DNA of 64,000 nt from Miscanthus floridulus (lineage: Eukaryota; Streptophyta; Magnoliopsida; Poales; Poaceae): contig NC_089587.1 in the NCBI RefSeq assembly GCF_019320115.1, positions 104,767,158-104,831,157 on the forward strand, in the 5' to 3' direction. Below the pieces are notes generated by a model that was not told the origin of the DNA, did not search any database, and worked only from the letters and a program-made list of their open reading frames with translations. Numbering within the stretch: the first letter of the stretch is position 1; the number at the start of each line of letters is the position of its first letter. The translations under genes were made by a program, and so were the position numbers. This document shows positions 1 to 12,044 of the stretch, in pieces.

Positions 1-628
1 GCAATAGGGGAGGAGGGCAAGCGCGAGCTTGACGGCGGCCGCAACACGAACGCAAGCTGGTCGGTGGTGGCGATACGGGCACAGGAGGCTAGGGCGATTG
101 GCGGCGGATGTTTCAGAACGCAAAGGCAGGGGAGCGAAATACGGAACCTTGGGGGTGAACCCCATGGTTTTATAGGCGACGATGGACGTGAGAAGGGCAA
201 CCGTCTGCCTCGATCTCCGGGCCTGCCACGTGCGCCACCGTGTCACGTCGCGGGACACGCGCGCACAGTCCCTATCCTCTCACCCCAAAAATTTCGATAG
301 ACGGTTCGCCTTCCCTAGGTGAATCCGAACTCTCTACCCACCTAGGAAACATGAGCCACGAAGACCTTTTCTTTTCTCTTTGGCCCACCTAGGGCCCAGA
401 AGCTCGGCGGCAGGCCCAACTAAGGAAGGATCCGTGAACGATCCAAAATCAAGGGCAGAAGCATCAGTTAGGTCAGCCCTGAATCAGTTCCCAGTGAACG
501 GGATGCCATGACCCACTCGGAAAAACATCCAGTTGATGAAAAACTAAGTCCTTCAGCCTTACCTACGAAGGGACCGATACAACCCCCCGAGCGACTCTAC
601 TCAAATCACCCGGGGGCTCGGGGGCTAC
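1..628 (+). mobile_element. 3' internal tail of a Ty3/gypsy element
   Basis: Non-coding sequence leading into an LTR. It ends in a purine-rich tract (about 610-624, two blocks of CGGGGGCTC/GGGGGCT) directly before an LTR starting TGTCGGGGACC. That arrangement is the usual polypurine tract plus 3' LTR of grass Ty3/gypsy elements. No gag or pol domain is visible; the coding part must lie left of the window. The open frames here look like chance frames in GC-rich sequence. A Tat/Grande-type lineage would fit the LTR start but is not proven. Confidence 0.75.
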
Positions 629-789
629 TGTCGGGGACCTAATACCAGGGTACCATAGAAGGTAGAACCAATAACCACCGAACGTTAAAAACTTCTGGAC
701 GCATAAGAGCGCTGTTTCGTCTCTTGTTTGAATGATAGGAGTTTGGTTCTACCTCGCTCGATGCGTTTTGAGATAGCTCTGCCTCTCCC

Positions 790-1060
790 GAGGGCTCAGG
801 GTTAGTCTCTGTCTCGCCCGATGCCTTTGGGGTAGGCTCGGTCTCACCCGAGGGTCGAGGGATAGACTCTGACTCGCCCGACGCCTTTGGGTGGCTCTAC
901 CTCGCCCGAGGGCTCAGGGCTAGTCTCTGTCTCGCCCGACGCCTTTAGGGCAGGCTCGGTCTTGCCCAAGGGCTGAGGGATAGATTCTGCCTCGCCCGAC
1001 CTTGGAGGGGTAGGGTCGGTCTCGCCCAGGAGATAGGGATTGGTATCCATTTTGCCCGAC
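790..1060. repeat. Tandem repeats inside the gypsy LTR
   Basis: A unit built on GGGCTCAGG, GTCTCGCCCGA and GCCTTTGGG recurs. The clearest full repeat distance is 118 bp (AGGGCTCAGG at 791 and again at 909), with a half-unit of about 60 bp. It lies in the U3 part of the LTR, upstream of the TATA box, where such arrays often carry promoter or enhancer motifs. A regulatory role here is inference. Confidence 0.65.
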
Positions 1061-1799
1061 GACAAGGAACGAGCCTCACCCTACTCCATACCTAAAGACT
1101 GGATTCATCTTACCTGACCACTTCTCCCCGTTCCCTCAAGATGATAGGGACAGGGCAAGACAAGACGTTCGGGTCAACCGTGGCTCCAAGAACCATACCC
1201 TGCACCCTGGTAGGAAAAGTACTGCCAGGGGATGATGGGACAGGTGCTTTAGACCCTTTCGGGAGCCGCAGGGCCCGAAAGGTTGTACAGGTGCGTGCTC
1301 CTCGCCCTGTAGAGTTGTAGGTGCCGCCTTCAGCCCTAGGACATGGAACCTGACAAAGATATACGACAATCGCTACGCTCTAGAAGAAGATTTGTTATCT
1401 CCATGAACGACGGGTATTCTGTCACCACGCTATGGATCCGAGGGAGCGGCGCCGCTTCCCAACCCCTCAGGTCCACCAAGCCAGAAAACCTTGGCCACAG
1501 TGCTACTCCAGACCCCGGCCCTGCGTCCCTCTAACGAAGACTCATGAGAACCAGAAGGCATGCGGAGCAAGGCTGGGGGAGGCTCATAAGTCAAAACCAC
1601 TGTACTGCAGCCCATACCCTGCGTAGGGCAGCATTTTGTAACCAACCTGACATTCTACAGAGACATCGATAGTATTGTAGGCGCTTATCTTCCTTCACAC
1701 TCATCAGAATGAAGGACCAGGCCGGGTAGACGTGAGCCACAAGACTAAGTAGAGTACGTGTCCTAAAGCCCTCACCCTTGTAAAGCCAGCCCCTTCATC

Positions 1800-1806
1800 T
1801 ATAAAA
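1800..1806 (+). promoter_or_regulatory. TATA box of the gypsy LTR
   Basis: TATAAAA followed by GGGGATGCGC and a run of purines, about 325 bp before the LTR end. This is the standard core-promoter position in grass gypsy LTRs. Confidence 0.6.
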
Positions 1807-2124
1807 GGGGATGCGCTTCCTCCATCAAGAGGGGGGACTCTTGAGACTGAACAATACAACACACAGATACACACAGTCAAGTGGCTTTAATCCTCTTGAC
1901 CTCCCTTCAGCCCTTCCATCAGAGACTTGGGACCAGTCCCTCTCTCGATCGTTTGTACCCCTTACTACATACTGTTCAAGGTGCTAATAATACGAGCAGC
2001 AACAAACTGGACGTAGGGACATTCGGCCCGAACCAGTATAAATCTTGTGTCCTTTAGCGCACCATCCGAGCCTAACGCGCATTACTATAAATTTACTTGC
2101 CGGTGCTTGTACAAAACACCGACA

Positions 2125-3119
2125 CTAGGAGTCTTGGAGCGACCTTCAGCGAGTTGACAGGGTAGCCTACTCCACCATACCTACATGTTCTAGGTCCTTC
2201 TACAGCTGCACCTATCACAGCAACTACAGAGACGCTCCCCTCCTCAGTGGCATCATCAAAGCCGACTACTTCAGTCATACCAGCATAGCCTACAGCAGCT
2301 TTAGTTCCTGATCTGACCTAGACTGCTTCAGCATCACTTCTAGCTACAGAGGGTTAGACAGCTCAAAGCTTAGGATCAGATGATGATGGTACCTAGTTCC
2401 ACCTTGCTCCTCATACCTCAGCGCCTGGCTCGTCCGCTGTAGCCCCACCGACCGACCCTTAGGTTTTGGTGTTTGACACCAAAGGGGGAGAGGGTTCGAG
2501 TATGATAGTCTTAGGGGGAGCGACTATTTAGGGGGAGTCTATCTTTTATTAGCTTATCTATTACATTTGGAGTTTTTATGTGTGTGATACATTATGCATT
2601 CATATTTAGTACTATATTTATGTGATAGTGATATCTACGTGATCGTGATATATGATATGTGTGCTCTCTACTATGAATTATTTATATGTCATATCACTTG
2701 TGCTATGCTCATTTGCCTTTGCTTCTGTGTTTTACTCTGATGCAAATGAGCTTCATTACTTGTACTCATGCTTATTTCATATCTTTTGAGTACATCATGT
2801 TGGCTTGAGTCATATAAGCTTGTTTAACACTTTTGTTCTTATTGCCAAAAGCTTATATGAACCAAGCATGTTAAAAACCCCATCTCTTTCACATACTCAA
2901 GGTAGTATTGTCATCAACTACGTTACACGAGTACGGGTACGGGTATCCGATACAATACGTATCGGATACGCGGATACACACTTTCTCAAAAGAAAACCCA
3001 CTAAAATAGTGTATCCGAGTATCCGTATCCACGTATCCGATGAGTATCAGATACGGATACGTCACCCCCTTTGGAGTATCCGTGTAACATAGGTCATCAA
3101 TCACCAAAAAGGAGGAGAT
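2125..3119 (+). mobile_element. 3' non-coding tail of a SIRE-type copia element
   Basis: Sequence between the gypsy LTR and a SIRE-type LTR. It holds several AGGGGGAG purine blocks around 2480-2540. It ends in the polypurine tract AAAAAGGAGGAGA (3106-3118) immediately before the LTR. No intact coding frame is seen; the pol genes of this element would lie left of the gypsy insertion, outside the window. It is interrupted at 2918-3092 by a MITE. Confidence 0.7.
2918..3092. mobile_element. hAT-like MITE, 175 bp, with 8-bp TSD
   Basis: Terminal inverted repeats CTACGTTACACGAGTAC and CTATGTTACACGGATAC (right end read in reverse). It is flanked by perfect 8-bp direct repeats GTCATCAA at 2910-2917 and 3093-3100. 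The interior is rich in TATCCG/CGGATA repeats. Removing it and one TSD gives GTCATCAATCACCAAAAAGG, the normal sequence before the polypurine tract of this copia type. An 8-bp TSD is typical of hAT elements. No transposase is encoded. Confidence 0.85.
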
Positions 3120-4744
3120 TGAAAGCATCTAGGCCCCTAGTTGGGTTTCGGTGATTAATGACAATACATGATTACTATGACTAACGTGTGTTTTGCAGAG
3201 GCAATTAAGTTAGGTCATGGTAATGGCGATCGATTGGGCAATCAAGGCGATCATGCCCCTACGATGAAAATCATTTTGGTTTTCAAAGGATGGACAACAA
3301 GGTTAAGGGTGGACTAGTTCTAAGTATCGATTGGAGTTGGAGAGAGACTTAGAGTAGTTTAGGACTTTGTTTTTCCTTTGGCCATATTATTAAGGGGGGT
3401 ATGGACAGGTAGCTTGACCTAGGTGAGTCTAGTGAGTTAAGTGTGGTGCACACTTGTTAAAACTAGCACTAGGTAGCTCCACAACAACCCTTTGATCCAA
3501 TAGAGCAAACTTCATTCACATATGATCGAGAGTTGGAAGTGAATGGAGGGTCAAATACTAACCGAACGCTGGCTCTAGTGTGACCGGACACTGGCTCAGG
3601 GTCCGGTTAGTTCATTTGACCAAGGTGAAAGCGTCTGGAAGTGACCGGACATAGAGAGGTCAAGTGACCGGACGCTGAGGGCCAGCGTTCGGTCGACTCT
3701 AGTAAGGTCCTAGAGAGGGAGAATCCTAATCGGACATGTCCGGTCAATGCTAATTGGACGCTGATCAGGTTCTGGCTACTGACCGAACATTGCTCAGCAA
3801 GTGACCGGACACTGGGGGTCTAGCGTCCGGTCGATATTAGTAAGGTTCCAGTGAGGGGAAAACATGACCGGACGCATCCGGTCAGTGCTGATCGGACGCT
3901 CGCCAATGTCCAGTCAACACTTAACCACTGGAGTTCAGGGTGTACTGACTGGAGCATCCGGTCAACATGACCAGAGCATCCGGTCACCCCACAGAGGCAC
4001 ATAACGGTTTGTTTTTTGGCCAGTGTTATAAATACAACCTCCACTCATGTGTGGGGGTACTTTTGCTCATTCCAATAGCTAAGAAACACCTTAGAGAGTG
4101 CCAAGAAGAGTAAGGTCCTAGTGAGGTGATTGAGATTTGAGAATCTCAAATAGAGCCCTCATTAGTGAAGATCAAGAGTAGCAAAGTGTGCATCCACCCT
4201 TCTCATTAGGCTTGTCATGGTCAAGTGAGAGTTCATGCTTATTACTCTTGGTGATCGACATCACCTAGATGGCTTGATGGTGATTGGGAGCTTGGTGATC
4301 ATCTAGAGAGCTTGTGGATGACCCAACTCAAGTTGTGAGCGGTTGTGGGTGATTCACCACGACGGAGTGTCAAAGAATCAACCCGTAGAGAGCACTTGAT
4401 CCTTGCGTGGATCAAGAGGGAGCTACACCCTTGCGTGGGTGCTCCAACAAGGACTAGTGGGGAGTGGCGACTCTCTGATACCTTGGCAAAACATCGCCGC
4501 ATTCCTCCTTCTTTATTTACTTTGAGCATTTAGTTTGAGCAATTCAATTCTTGTCTTTACATTCATAGAATTGTCATGCTAGAGTAGGATTGGAATTTAG
4601 GTTGCGAGTCTTTTGTGCGGTAGAACAATTAGAAACACTTTCTAGGTACAAGGGGTTAATTGGGTTAACCATAGGATTTAATTATTGCAAAGTAATTTAG
4701 AATTAGCCCAATTCACCCCATTCTTGGGCATCTTGATCCTTTCA
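3120..4744 (+). mobile_element. SIRE-type copia 3' LTR (1625 bp)
   Basis: Starts TGAAAGCATCTAGG right after a polypurine tract and ends GATCCTTTCA. A TATAAATA box lies at 4027-4034. The U3 part (about 3540-3990) holds many copies of GACCGGACGC and ATCCGGTCA in both orientations. The element interrupts the minus-strand pol gene of element A at 4745: the A frame stays homologous to element B up to that base, then runs into LTR sequence. The 5' half is outside the window. Confidence 0.82.
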
Positions 4745-7700
4745 AAAGCACTTGCACTTGATTGATTGCATTTGATTGATCACTTGGTTGAGATGATGAA
4801 CTAGCCACTTGTTGTTGATCTTGCACTTTATCATCACTAGTTCTTGCTTGAACTTGATCATGAGAACCACTAGCTTGCACATTTGAGTTAGGGAGCACTT
4901 GATTCTTGTTATCTTCAATATCAATCACCTCTCTAGGCCTTATATCACCAATGTCTATGTTCTTCATTGCATTGACCAATTGAGTGCCTCTTACATCATC
5001 TAGATTCTCATCTTTCTCTTGGGAACCATTTGTTTCATCAAATTCCACATCATGAACCTCCTCAAGAGTACCACTAGCCAAATTCCAAACTCTATAAGCC
5101 TTGCTAGTAGTGGAGTAACCAAGCAAGAAACCTTCATCACATTTCTTTTCAAACTTGCTCAATCTAGTGTCTTTCTTCAATATGTAGCATTTACAACCAA
5201 AAACCCAAAAGTATGCTATGTTGGGCTTTCTTCCATTCAAAAGCTCATAAGGTGTCTTCTCCATCATGGTGTGACAATAGAGTTGGTTGCTATAATAGCA
5301 AGCCGTGTTGATTGCTTCAGTCCAAAATGCATGACTCACATTGTACTCACTCAACATTAATCTTGCTATGTCAATCAAAGTTCTATTCTTCCTTTTAACT
5401 AAGCCATTTGATTGAGGAGTGTACTTGGCCAAGAATTGATGTCTAATTCCAAATTCATCACATAACTCATCAATTCTAGTGTTCTTGAATTCACTACCAT
5501 TGTCACTTCTAACTTTCTTGATGGTTGTTTCAAACTCATTGTGAATGCCCTTGACAAATGATTTGAATATTGCAAACACATCACTCTTGTCAACAAGAAA
5601 GAATACCCATGTGTATCTAGTGAAATCATCCACAATTACAAATCCATATTTGTTTCCTCCAATGCTTGTGTGTGTGGTTGGTCCAAACAAGTCCATGTGC
5701 ATCAACTCAAATGCCTTAGATGTGCTCATCATGCTCTTCTTAGGATGTGTGTTACCAACTTGTTTTCCGGCTTGACATGCACTACATAGCTTATCCTTCT
5801 CAAATGTGACATCTTTCAAGCCTCTAACTAAGTCATGCTTAATCAACTTGTTCAATTGTTTCATTTCAACATGACCAAGCCTTCTATGCTATAACCAACC
5901 CATGCTAGACTTAGTGATCAAACATGTTGTCAATTGAGCTTCTCTAGCATTGAAATCAACCAAGTATAGATTTTCATATCTAAATCCTTTGAATATCAAG
6001 TTAGAGCCATCTACACTTATAATCTCTACATCATCCACACCAAATATGCACTTGAAACCAAGATCACACAATTGAGCTACCGACAAAAGGTTGAAGTTCA
6101 AGCTCTCTACTAGTAGCACATTGAAAATGCTTAAGTCATTGGATATTGCAATCTTACCAAGCTCTTTGACCTTGCCTTTGCCATTATCACCAAATGTCAT
6201 ACTATCAATCCCATTGCTCTTGTTTTCATTGATTGAATTGAACATTCTTGGATCACCGGTCATGTGTTGTGTGCACCCACTATTAAGCATCCAATGCCTT
6301 CCTCTGGCTTTATAATTGACCTACAAAAGAAGATCAATTCTTTTTAGGTGCCCAAACTTGCTTGGGTCCTTGAAGGTTAATTACCAAGGTCTTTGGTACT
6401 CAAATGGCCTTCTTCTTTGGGCCCACAATTGGTGTACCAATGAACTTAGCCTTCACACCATTGGCACCCTTACAAGCATGTAACAAGAATCAAATTTAAT
6501 TGAGGATACAATAGGTAGCTTGTTCTTGTTAATCTTATAATATTGCTCTACATGCCCAACTTGCTTGCATCTATTGCAAAATCGACCATTGCCCTTCACA
6601 AAGTTAACTTTGGAAGTGACAAAGGCCGCCTTGCCTTTCTTGGGGGTATAGCCTAATCCCTCTTAGTTGAGAGAAAATCTTTGGCTACCCAAGCACTTTA
6701 GCAAGTGGACATCTCCACCATAGGCATTGCCTAAGGCACGAGTGAGCTCATTCACCTCCTTCTTGAGGGTCTCATTTTCCACCATTAATGAGGCATCACA
6801 AGTGAGACCATCACTCAAAGGTGAAGTAGAAGTAGTAGTGCTACAAGAAGTGTTAGCGGGAGCAACTATAATGGGCTTATAAAAAGATTCATCAATAAGA
6901 TCACAGGTTAGTCCCACATCACATGATACAATCACTTGCTCCTTCTTGGCTTCCTCTTTGACTTGCTCAATGAGAGAGGAGTGAGCTTTCTCAAGCTTAG
7001 AGTGAGCTTTGCCAAGCTTCTCATGGGCTTCCATTAGCCTCTCATGAGTGCCATTGAGCTCATCAAGGGATTGCTCAAGAAATTTGATTTTCTTGTTCAA
7101 TTCCTTGCACTCGTTTCTCTTCATCTCAAAGCAAGTATGCACTTGCTCACACATGTCCATGAGCTCCTCCTTGGAGTACTCCTCATCATCATCATCACTC
7201 CTATAAGCATCATTTTCACATTCATCATCATCACTCACATCATATTTTACCTTGGTAGCTTTTGCCATGAGGCATGTCGAAGGAGTGTCGAAGATGGAGG
7301 GCTTGTTGTTGATGGCGATGCTTGCTAGTGCTTTCTTGATAGATTTCTTGCCATCATCACTAGAGTCATCGCTATCCAAAGAGCCATCACTATCCCAAGT
7401 GACCACATAGCATCCACCCTTCTTCTTCTTTTGGAAGGTCATTCTCTTCTCCTTCTCCTTCTCCTTCTTTTCTTTCTTTTCCTTCTTGTGCTTCTTTTTC
7501 TCATCCTCATCATTGTCACTATTGTAGGAACAATTTGCTACAATGTGATCGGGACTCTTGCAATTGTAGCATCTTCTCACATATTCTATGCTTTTGGTGT
7601 GATCTCTTCTCTTTCTTGCACCATAGCCCTTCTTCTTCATGAATTTTCCCATCTTGCATATAAAGAGGGCCATAGCTTCATCATCAATATCACTAAGATC

Positions 7701-8435
7701 ATCATCATCACTTGATTCTTTCTTGGACTTGCCCTTGTTCTTGGATGATGATGAGCTAGCCTTGAATGCTATGCTCTTCTTCTTCTTTTCTTCTTCTTCC
7801 TTCTTGTCATCCTTGGCATCCCCCTCCCTTTCCACACGGTATGTCTCTTGGGTCATGACATCACCTAGTACTTAGTTAGGGGTAATCTCCTTCAATCCTC
7901 CTCTTATGATAAGCAATCTCAACATCTCAAATCTTGGAGGTAAGCCCATCAAGAACCGATGAGAGACATCATCATCCTTGATCTTCTCTCCCAAGGCCTT
8001 CAAGTCATTTACAATCACTTGCAACCGATGGAACATTTCTAGAATGTTCTCATCTTCCTTCATCTTGAAGCTTGTCAACTTATCCTTGAGAATATACAAC
8101 TTAGCACTCTTCACCGCCGGTGTGCCCTCATATGTTTCCTCCAATCTCCTCCACACCTCATTTGCTCTTTCACAATCCTTGATTTGCTCAAACACCTTGA
8201 AATCAATGGCATTGTATATGGTGTTGAGAGTCATTGTGTTGCATTGCTTGTTGGTCATGTCTTGGTTGGTGGGGTCATCAGGATCAATGATAGCATAGTC
8301 ATTCTCAGTCACCTCCCATACTTGATCATTGATTGAACCAAGATACATCCTCATCTTTCTCTTCCAATAATCATAGCACGTGACATCAAAGAACGGTGGT
8401 TTGCCCCCCACATGGTTGAACACAACTTGAGCCAT
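4745..8435 (-). pseudogene. Element A gag-pol (SIRE-type copia), truncated and with stops
   Basis: Reading right to left: gag (from Met at 8435, UBN2-type capsid domain), a CCHC zinc knuckle CYNCKSPDHIVANC near 7530-7570, a Lys/Glu-rich coiled-coil region, protease, the GAG-pre-integrase HHCC region, integrase (MDLFGP, SDNGSEF), and the start of the linker to reverse transcriptase. The four long segments (starts 8435, 7856, 6290, 5864) share one frame and are separated by in-frame stops at 7872-7874, 6663-6665 and about 5886-5888. Comparison with element B shows these replace Gln, Lys and Trp codons. Other damage: the protease Asp is Asn (6282-6284), the integrase catalytic Glu is Lys (5394-5396), and a second zinc knuckle has lost its last Cys. 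Reverse transcriptase and RNase H are missing because the SIRE element inserted at 4745. Confidence 0.9.
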
Positions 8436-8478
8436 AATTTGACACCGAGGTTGTTAAGCCTTCAATCAAACGGTGACC

Positions 8479-8493
8479 ATGGCTCTGATACTA
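8479..8493 (-). other. Primer binding site of element A
   Basis: Two bases inside the 5' LTR, the minus strand reads TAGTATCAGAGCC. This is one base from the TGGTATCAGAGC complement of initiator tRNA-Met used by copia elements. It fixes the orientation of A and the LTR border at 8496. Confidence 0.75.
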
Positions 8494-9681
8494 CTTGAAA
8501 GGTCCTAATATGGCTAGAGGGGGTGAATAGCCTATTTAAAAATCTACAAATCAACTAGAGCAATTTGATTAGTATGACAAATAGTGAAATGCAAACTTGC
8601 TCTAGCTCTACAAGGGTAGCAAGCCACCTATCCAATAATTCTAGTTGCAATGATTACTAGGCACACAACTTGCAATGTTACTACTCACTAAGAGCTCTCA
8701 ATCTTGCTACTCTAAAGAGCTCCACCAGATGAACTTAAAATAACAAAGCAAGCTCTCAATTCTAATTACACTAAAGAGCTTGCCACAACTAGTTTGCAAG
8801 AATATAAATGAGTGAGTAGGGTGATTATACCGCCGTGTAGAGAAGTGAACCAATCACAAGATGAATACTAAATCAATCACTGGGAGAATACCAAGGGGCA
8901 AGAGACAACCAATTTTTCTCCTGAGGTTCACGTGCTTGCCGGCACACTAGTCCCTATTGTGTCGACCAACACTTGGTGGTTCAGCGGCTAAGAGGTGTTG
9001 CACGAACCTCGTCCACACAATTGGACACCGCAAGAACCTACCCACAAGTGAGGTAACTCAATGACCCGAGCAATCCACTAGAGTTACCTTTTGGCTCTCT
9101 GTTGGGGAAGGCACAAGACCTCTCACAATCACCACGATCGGAGCCAGAGACAATCACGAACCTCTGCTCAATGATCCTTACTGCTCCAAGCCGTCTAGGT
9201 GGTGGCAACCACCAAGAGTAACAAGTGAATCCCATAGCGAAACACGAATGCCAAGTGCCACTAGATGCAATCACTCAAGCAATGCACTTGGATTCTCTCC
9301 CAATCTCACAATGATGATGAAACAATGATGGAGATGAGTGTGAGGGCTTTTGCTAAGCTCACAAGGTTGTTATGTCAATGCAAATGGCCAAGAGGGTGAG
9401 CTTGAGCCGGCCATGGGACTTAAATAGAAGCCCCACAAAATAGAACTATTGTACCTCTTCACTAGGCACAACTTGGGGTGACTAGACGCTCCGGTCAGTT
9501 CGACCGGACGCAGGACCCCAGCGTCCGGTCACCCGATGCTTGTCACATGTCATCGGCTTCAAACGTCAATCGCCCGATCTTAACGGTCAAGTGATGACCG
9601 GACGTGTCAGTTAGAAAGTGACCGGACACAGGACCCCAGCGTCTGGTTGTTTCCAGTAAGGTTCCAAACACGAAATTTCAC

Positions 9682-9699
9682 GACCGGACGCGTCCGGTC
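9682..9699. repeat. Perfect 18-bp palindrome GACCGGACGCGTCCGGTC
   Basis: A full dyad in the U3 part of the element A LTR, made of two head-to-head copies of the GACCGGACG motif that recurs through the LTR family. Decayed versions are at the same place in both LTRs of B (near 32332 and 40657). Confidence 0.8.
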
Positions 9700-10002
9700 A
9701 TGCTTGACCGGACTCACCCAGCGTCTGGTCACTCAACATTTCCTCTGTGCGCCTCACATCAGCATACGTCAGCACTGACCGGACGCACCCTGCCAGCGTC
9801 CAGTCACTCTTCGCGCCAACGTCCGGTCATAAGACCGAGACGCATGCTCACTGCTGCTACTGACCGGACTTTGAACCCAGCGTTCGGTCACTACTCCACC
9901 AGCGTCCGGTCACTCTGTGAACCCCTGTCTTTTCTGTCTAGGACGCCGGTGAAGTTTCTAACCCTTGCTCAAATGTGCCAACCACCAAGTATATCACCTT
10001 GT

Positions 10003-12044
10003 TGAAAGCTCTAGTTTGGTTTTGGTTAATTGATGAAACCCTAAGTGCTAACCTAGTTTATCAAGATGATTATGAGATAGGTAGCACTACCTCAAGTGAT
10101 GAAGCAATGGCGAAGATCATGACAATGGAGATGGCATGGTGATGGTCAAATGCTTAAACTTGAAAAGAAGAAAGAGAAAAATAAAAGGCTCAAGGCAAAG
10201 GTATAAAATGTAGGAGCCATTTTGTTTTAGTGATCAAGACACTTAGTGAGTGTGATCACATTTAGGATAGATAGCCGTACTATTAAGAGGAGTGAAACTC
10301 GTATCAGAATGCGGTTATCAAAGTGCCACTAGATGCTCTAACTCATTACATATGCATTTAGGATCTAGTGGAGTGCTAACACCCTTGAAAATGTTTGTGA
10401 AAATATGCTAACACTTATGCATAAGGTGATACACTTGGTGGTGTTGGCACATCTACAAAGGAGGTGGTGTTTGCAGGGTTGAGATGGGTTTGGGTGATTT
10501 GGCACTTTTGGGAAAATGGAATGCCTATTTTCTATTGTGCCGGATGCATATTCTTATGGTTGGCACATTAGAGCAAGGGTGAAGAAGTTAGAAGTGAAAA
10601 CAAGTTGATCGTGAAGACGCTGGCGTCGATCAACTAACCGGACGCTGGGTCTAAAAGCGACCGGACGCTGATAGGCTGTGTCCGGTCAAACTGACGGGTC
10701 TACACTGTACCGAGGGTGTTGCACCAGACGCTGGACCTGTGATGCACCGGATGCTGGTTTCTACGTCCAGTCAAACTGACACGGTGACACAGTGGCTAGG
10801 GTTTAGCACCGGACGCTGGCTGTGTCCGGTCAAGGTGGACCGGACGCGTCTGGTCAAAAAAATATGCATCGGGGAGCTTACTGGAAACGACCGGACGCTG
10901 GGGCTTCAGCGTCCGGTTAGTTTTACCGCAGCGTCCGGTCAGCTTCGTAGCCGTTGAAATCTAACGAACAGCGTTTGAAGCTGGTGACGCGTGGCGTCCA
11001 TCGGGCGACCGGACGCTGAGGGCTAGCGTCCGGTCAATATGACCGGAGCATCCGGTCAGAGCGCGTTTTGCCCAGTGAAAGGGTATAACGGCTCTATTTG
11101 ATGGGGGCTCTATTTATAGCCCCATGGCTAGCTCAAGGGACATCCCTTGCATATTTTCATTGACATAGCAACCTTGTGAGCTTAGCCAAGTCCTCCCACT
11201 CATCTCCATCATTGATTCATCATCTTTGTGAGATTGGGAGAGAATCCAAGTGCATTGCTTGAGTGATTGCATCTAGAGGCACTTGGTATTCGTGTTGCGC
11301 TGCGGTTTTTGCTTGTTACTCTTGGTGGTTGCCACCACCTAGACGGCTCGGTGCAGCGGTGGAGGATCGGCACGAGTTGGTGATTGTTCGTGGCCGTCTT
11401 CGGTGATTGTAAGGGGAGTTGTACCTTCCCCGGCGGAGTGCCGAAAGGTAACTCTAGTAAATTGCTCGTGTCATTGAGTTACCTCACTTGTGGGTCGGTT
11501 CTTGCGGTGTCCTATCGTGTGGACGAGGTTTGTGAAACACCTCTTAGCCGCCGAACCACCAAGTGTTGGTCGACACAACGGGGATTAGCATGTTGGCAAG
11601 CACGTGAACCTCGGGAGAAAAATCGGTTGTCTCTTGTCATTTGCATTCTCCCGATGATTGGCTTAATCTTCATCTTGTGATTGGTTCATCCCCTACACGG
11701 CGGTATAATCACCTTACTCGCTTATTTACATTCTTGTAAACTAGTTGATACAAGCTCTTTAGTGTAATTAGAATTGAGAGCTTGCTTTATTATTTACATT
11801 CATCTAGTTGAGCTCTTTAGAGTAGCAAGATTGAGAGCTCTTAGTGAGTAGCTACATAGCAAGTTTGGGTGTCTAAGTAATCATTGCAACTAGAATTATT
11901 GGATATGTGACTTGCAACCCTTGTAGAGCTAGAGCAAGTTTGCATTACGCTATTTGTCATACTAATCAAATTGCTCTAGTTGATTTGTAGATTTTTAAAT
12001 AGGCTATTCACCCCCCCCCCCTCTAGCCATATTAGGACCTTTCA
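10003..12044 (+). mobile_element. Solo LTR of the A/B copia family (2042 bp)
   Basis: Starts TGAAAGCTCTAGTTTGG and ends TAGGACCTTTCA, the termini of the A/B family in plus orientation. It is flanked by 5-bp direct repeats CTTGT (9998-10002 and 12045-12049). No internal domain is present, so it is a solo LTR left by recombination between two LTRs. The empty target is visible in the homologous B LTR at about 40994-41008, where the sequence reads straight through CACCTTGTGCAC. A TATTTATA box is at 11111-11118. Motif GACCGGACGC and its inverse cluster at 10620-11060. A C10 run is at 12011-12020. Confidence 0.92.

Larger units (their letters stand above)
629..2124 (+). mobile_element. Ty3/gypsy 3' LTR (1496 bp)
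   Basis: The LTR starts TGTCGGGGACC at 629 and ends ACACCGACA at 2124, so it has TGTCGG/CCGACA inverted ends. It is preceded by a polypurine tract. A TATA box lies at 1800-1806 in the context usual for these LTRs. The next five bases, CTAGG (2125-2129), should be the right target-site duplication; the left copy is outside the window. The element sits in the 3' non-coding part of a SIRE-type copia element. Confidence 0.8.

Noticed and set aside
790..1060. Regular repeats that might suggest a CRISPR array
   Set aside because: Units are contiguous, imperfect and without unique spacers, and lie in a plant LTR. Simple tandem repeats.
5019..5360. Plus-strand 113-residue open frame
   Set aside because: Antisense shadow of the element A integrase region; no independent support.
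7044..7715. Leu/Ile-rich plus-strand frames resembling membrane proteins
   Set aside because: They are the antisense of Lys/Glu/Asp-rich gag codons, which always read as Leu/Phe/Ile-rich.
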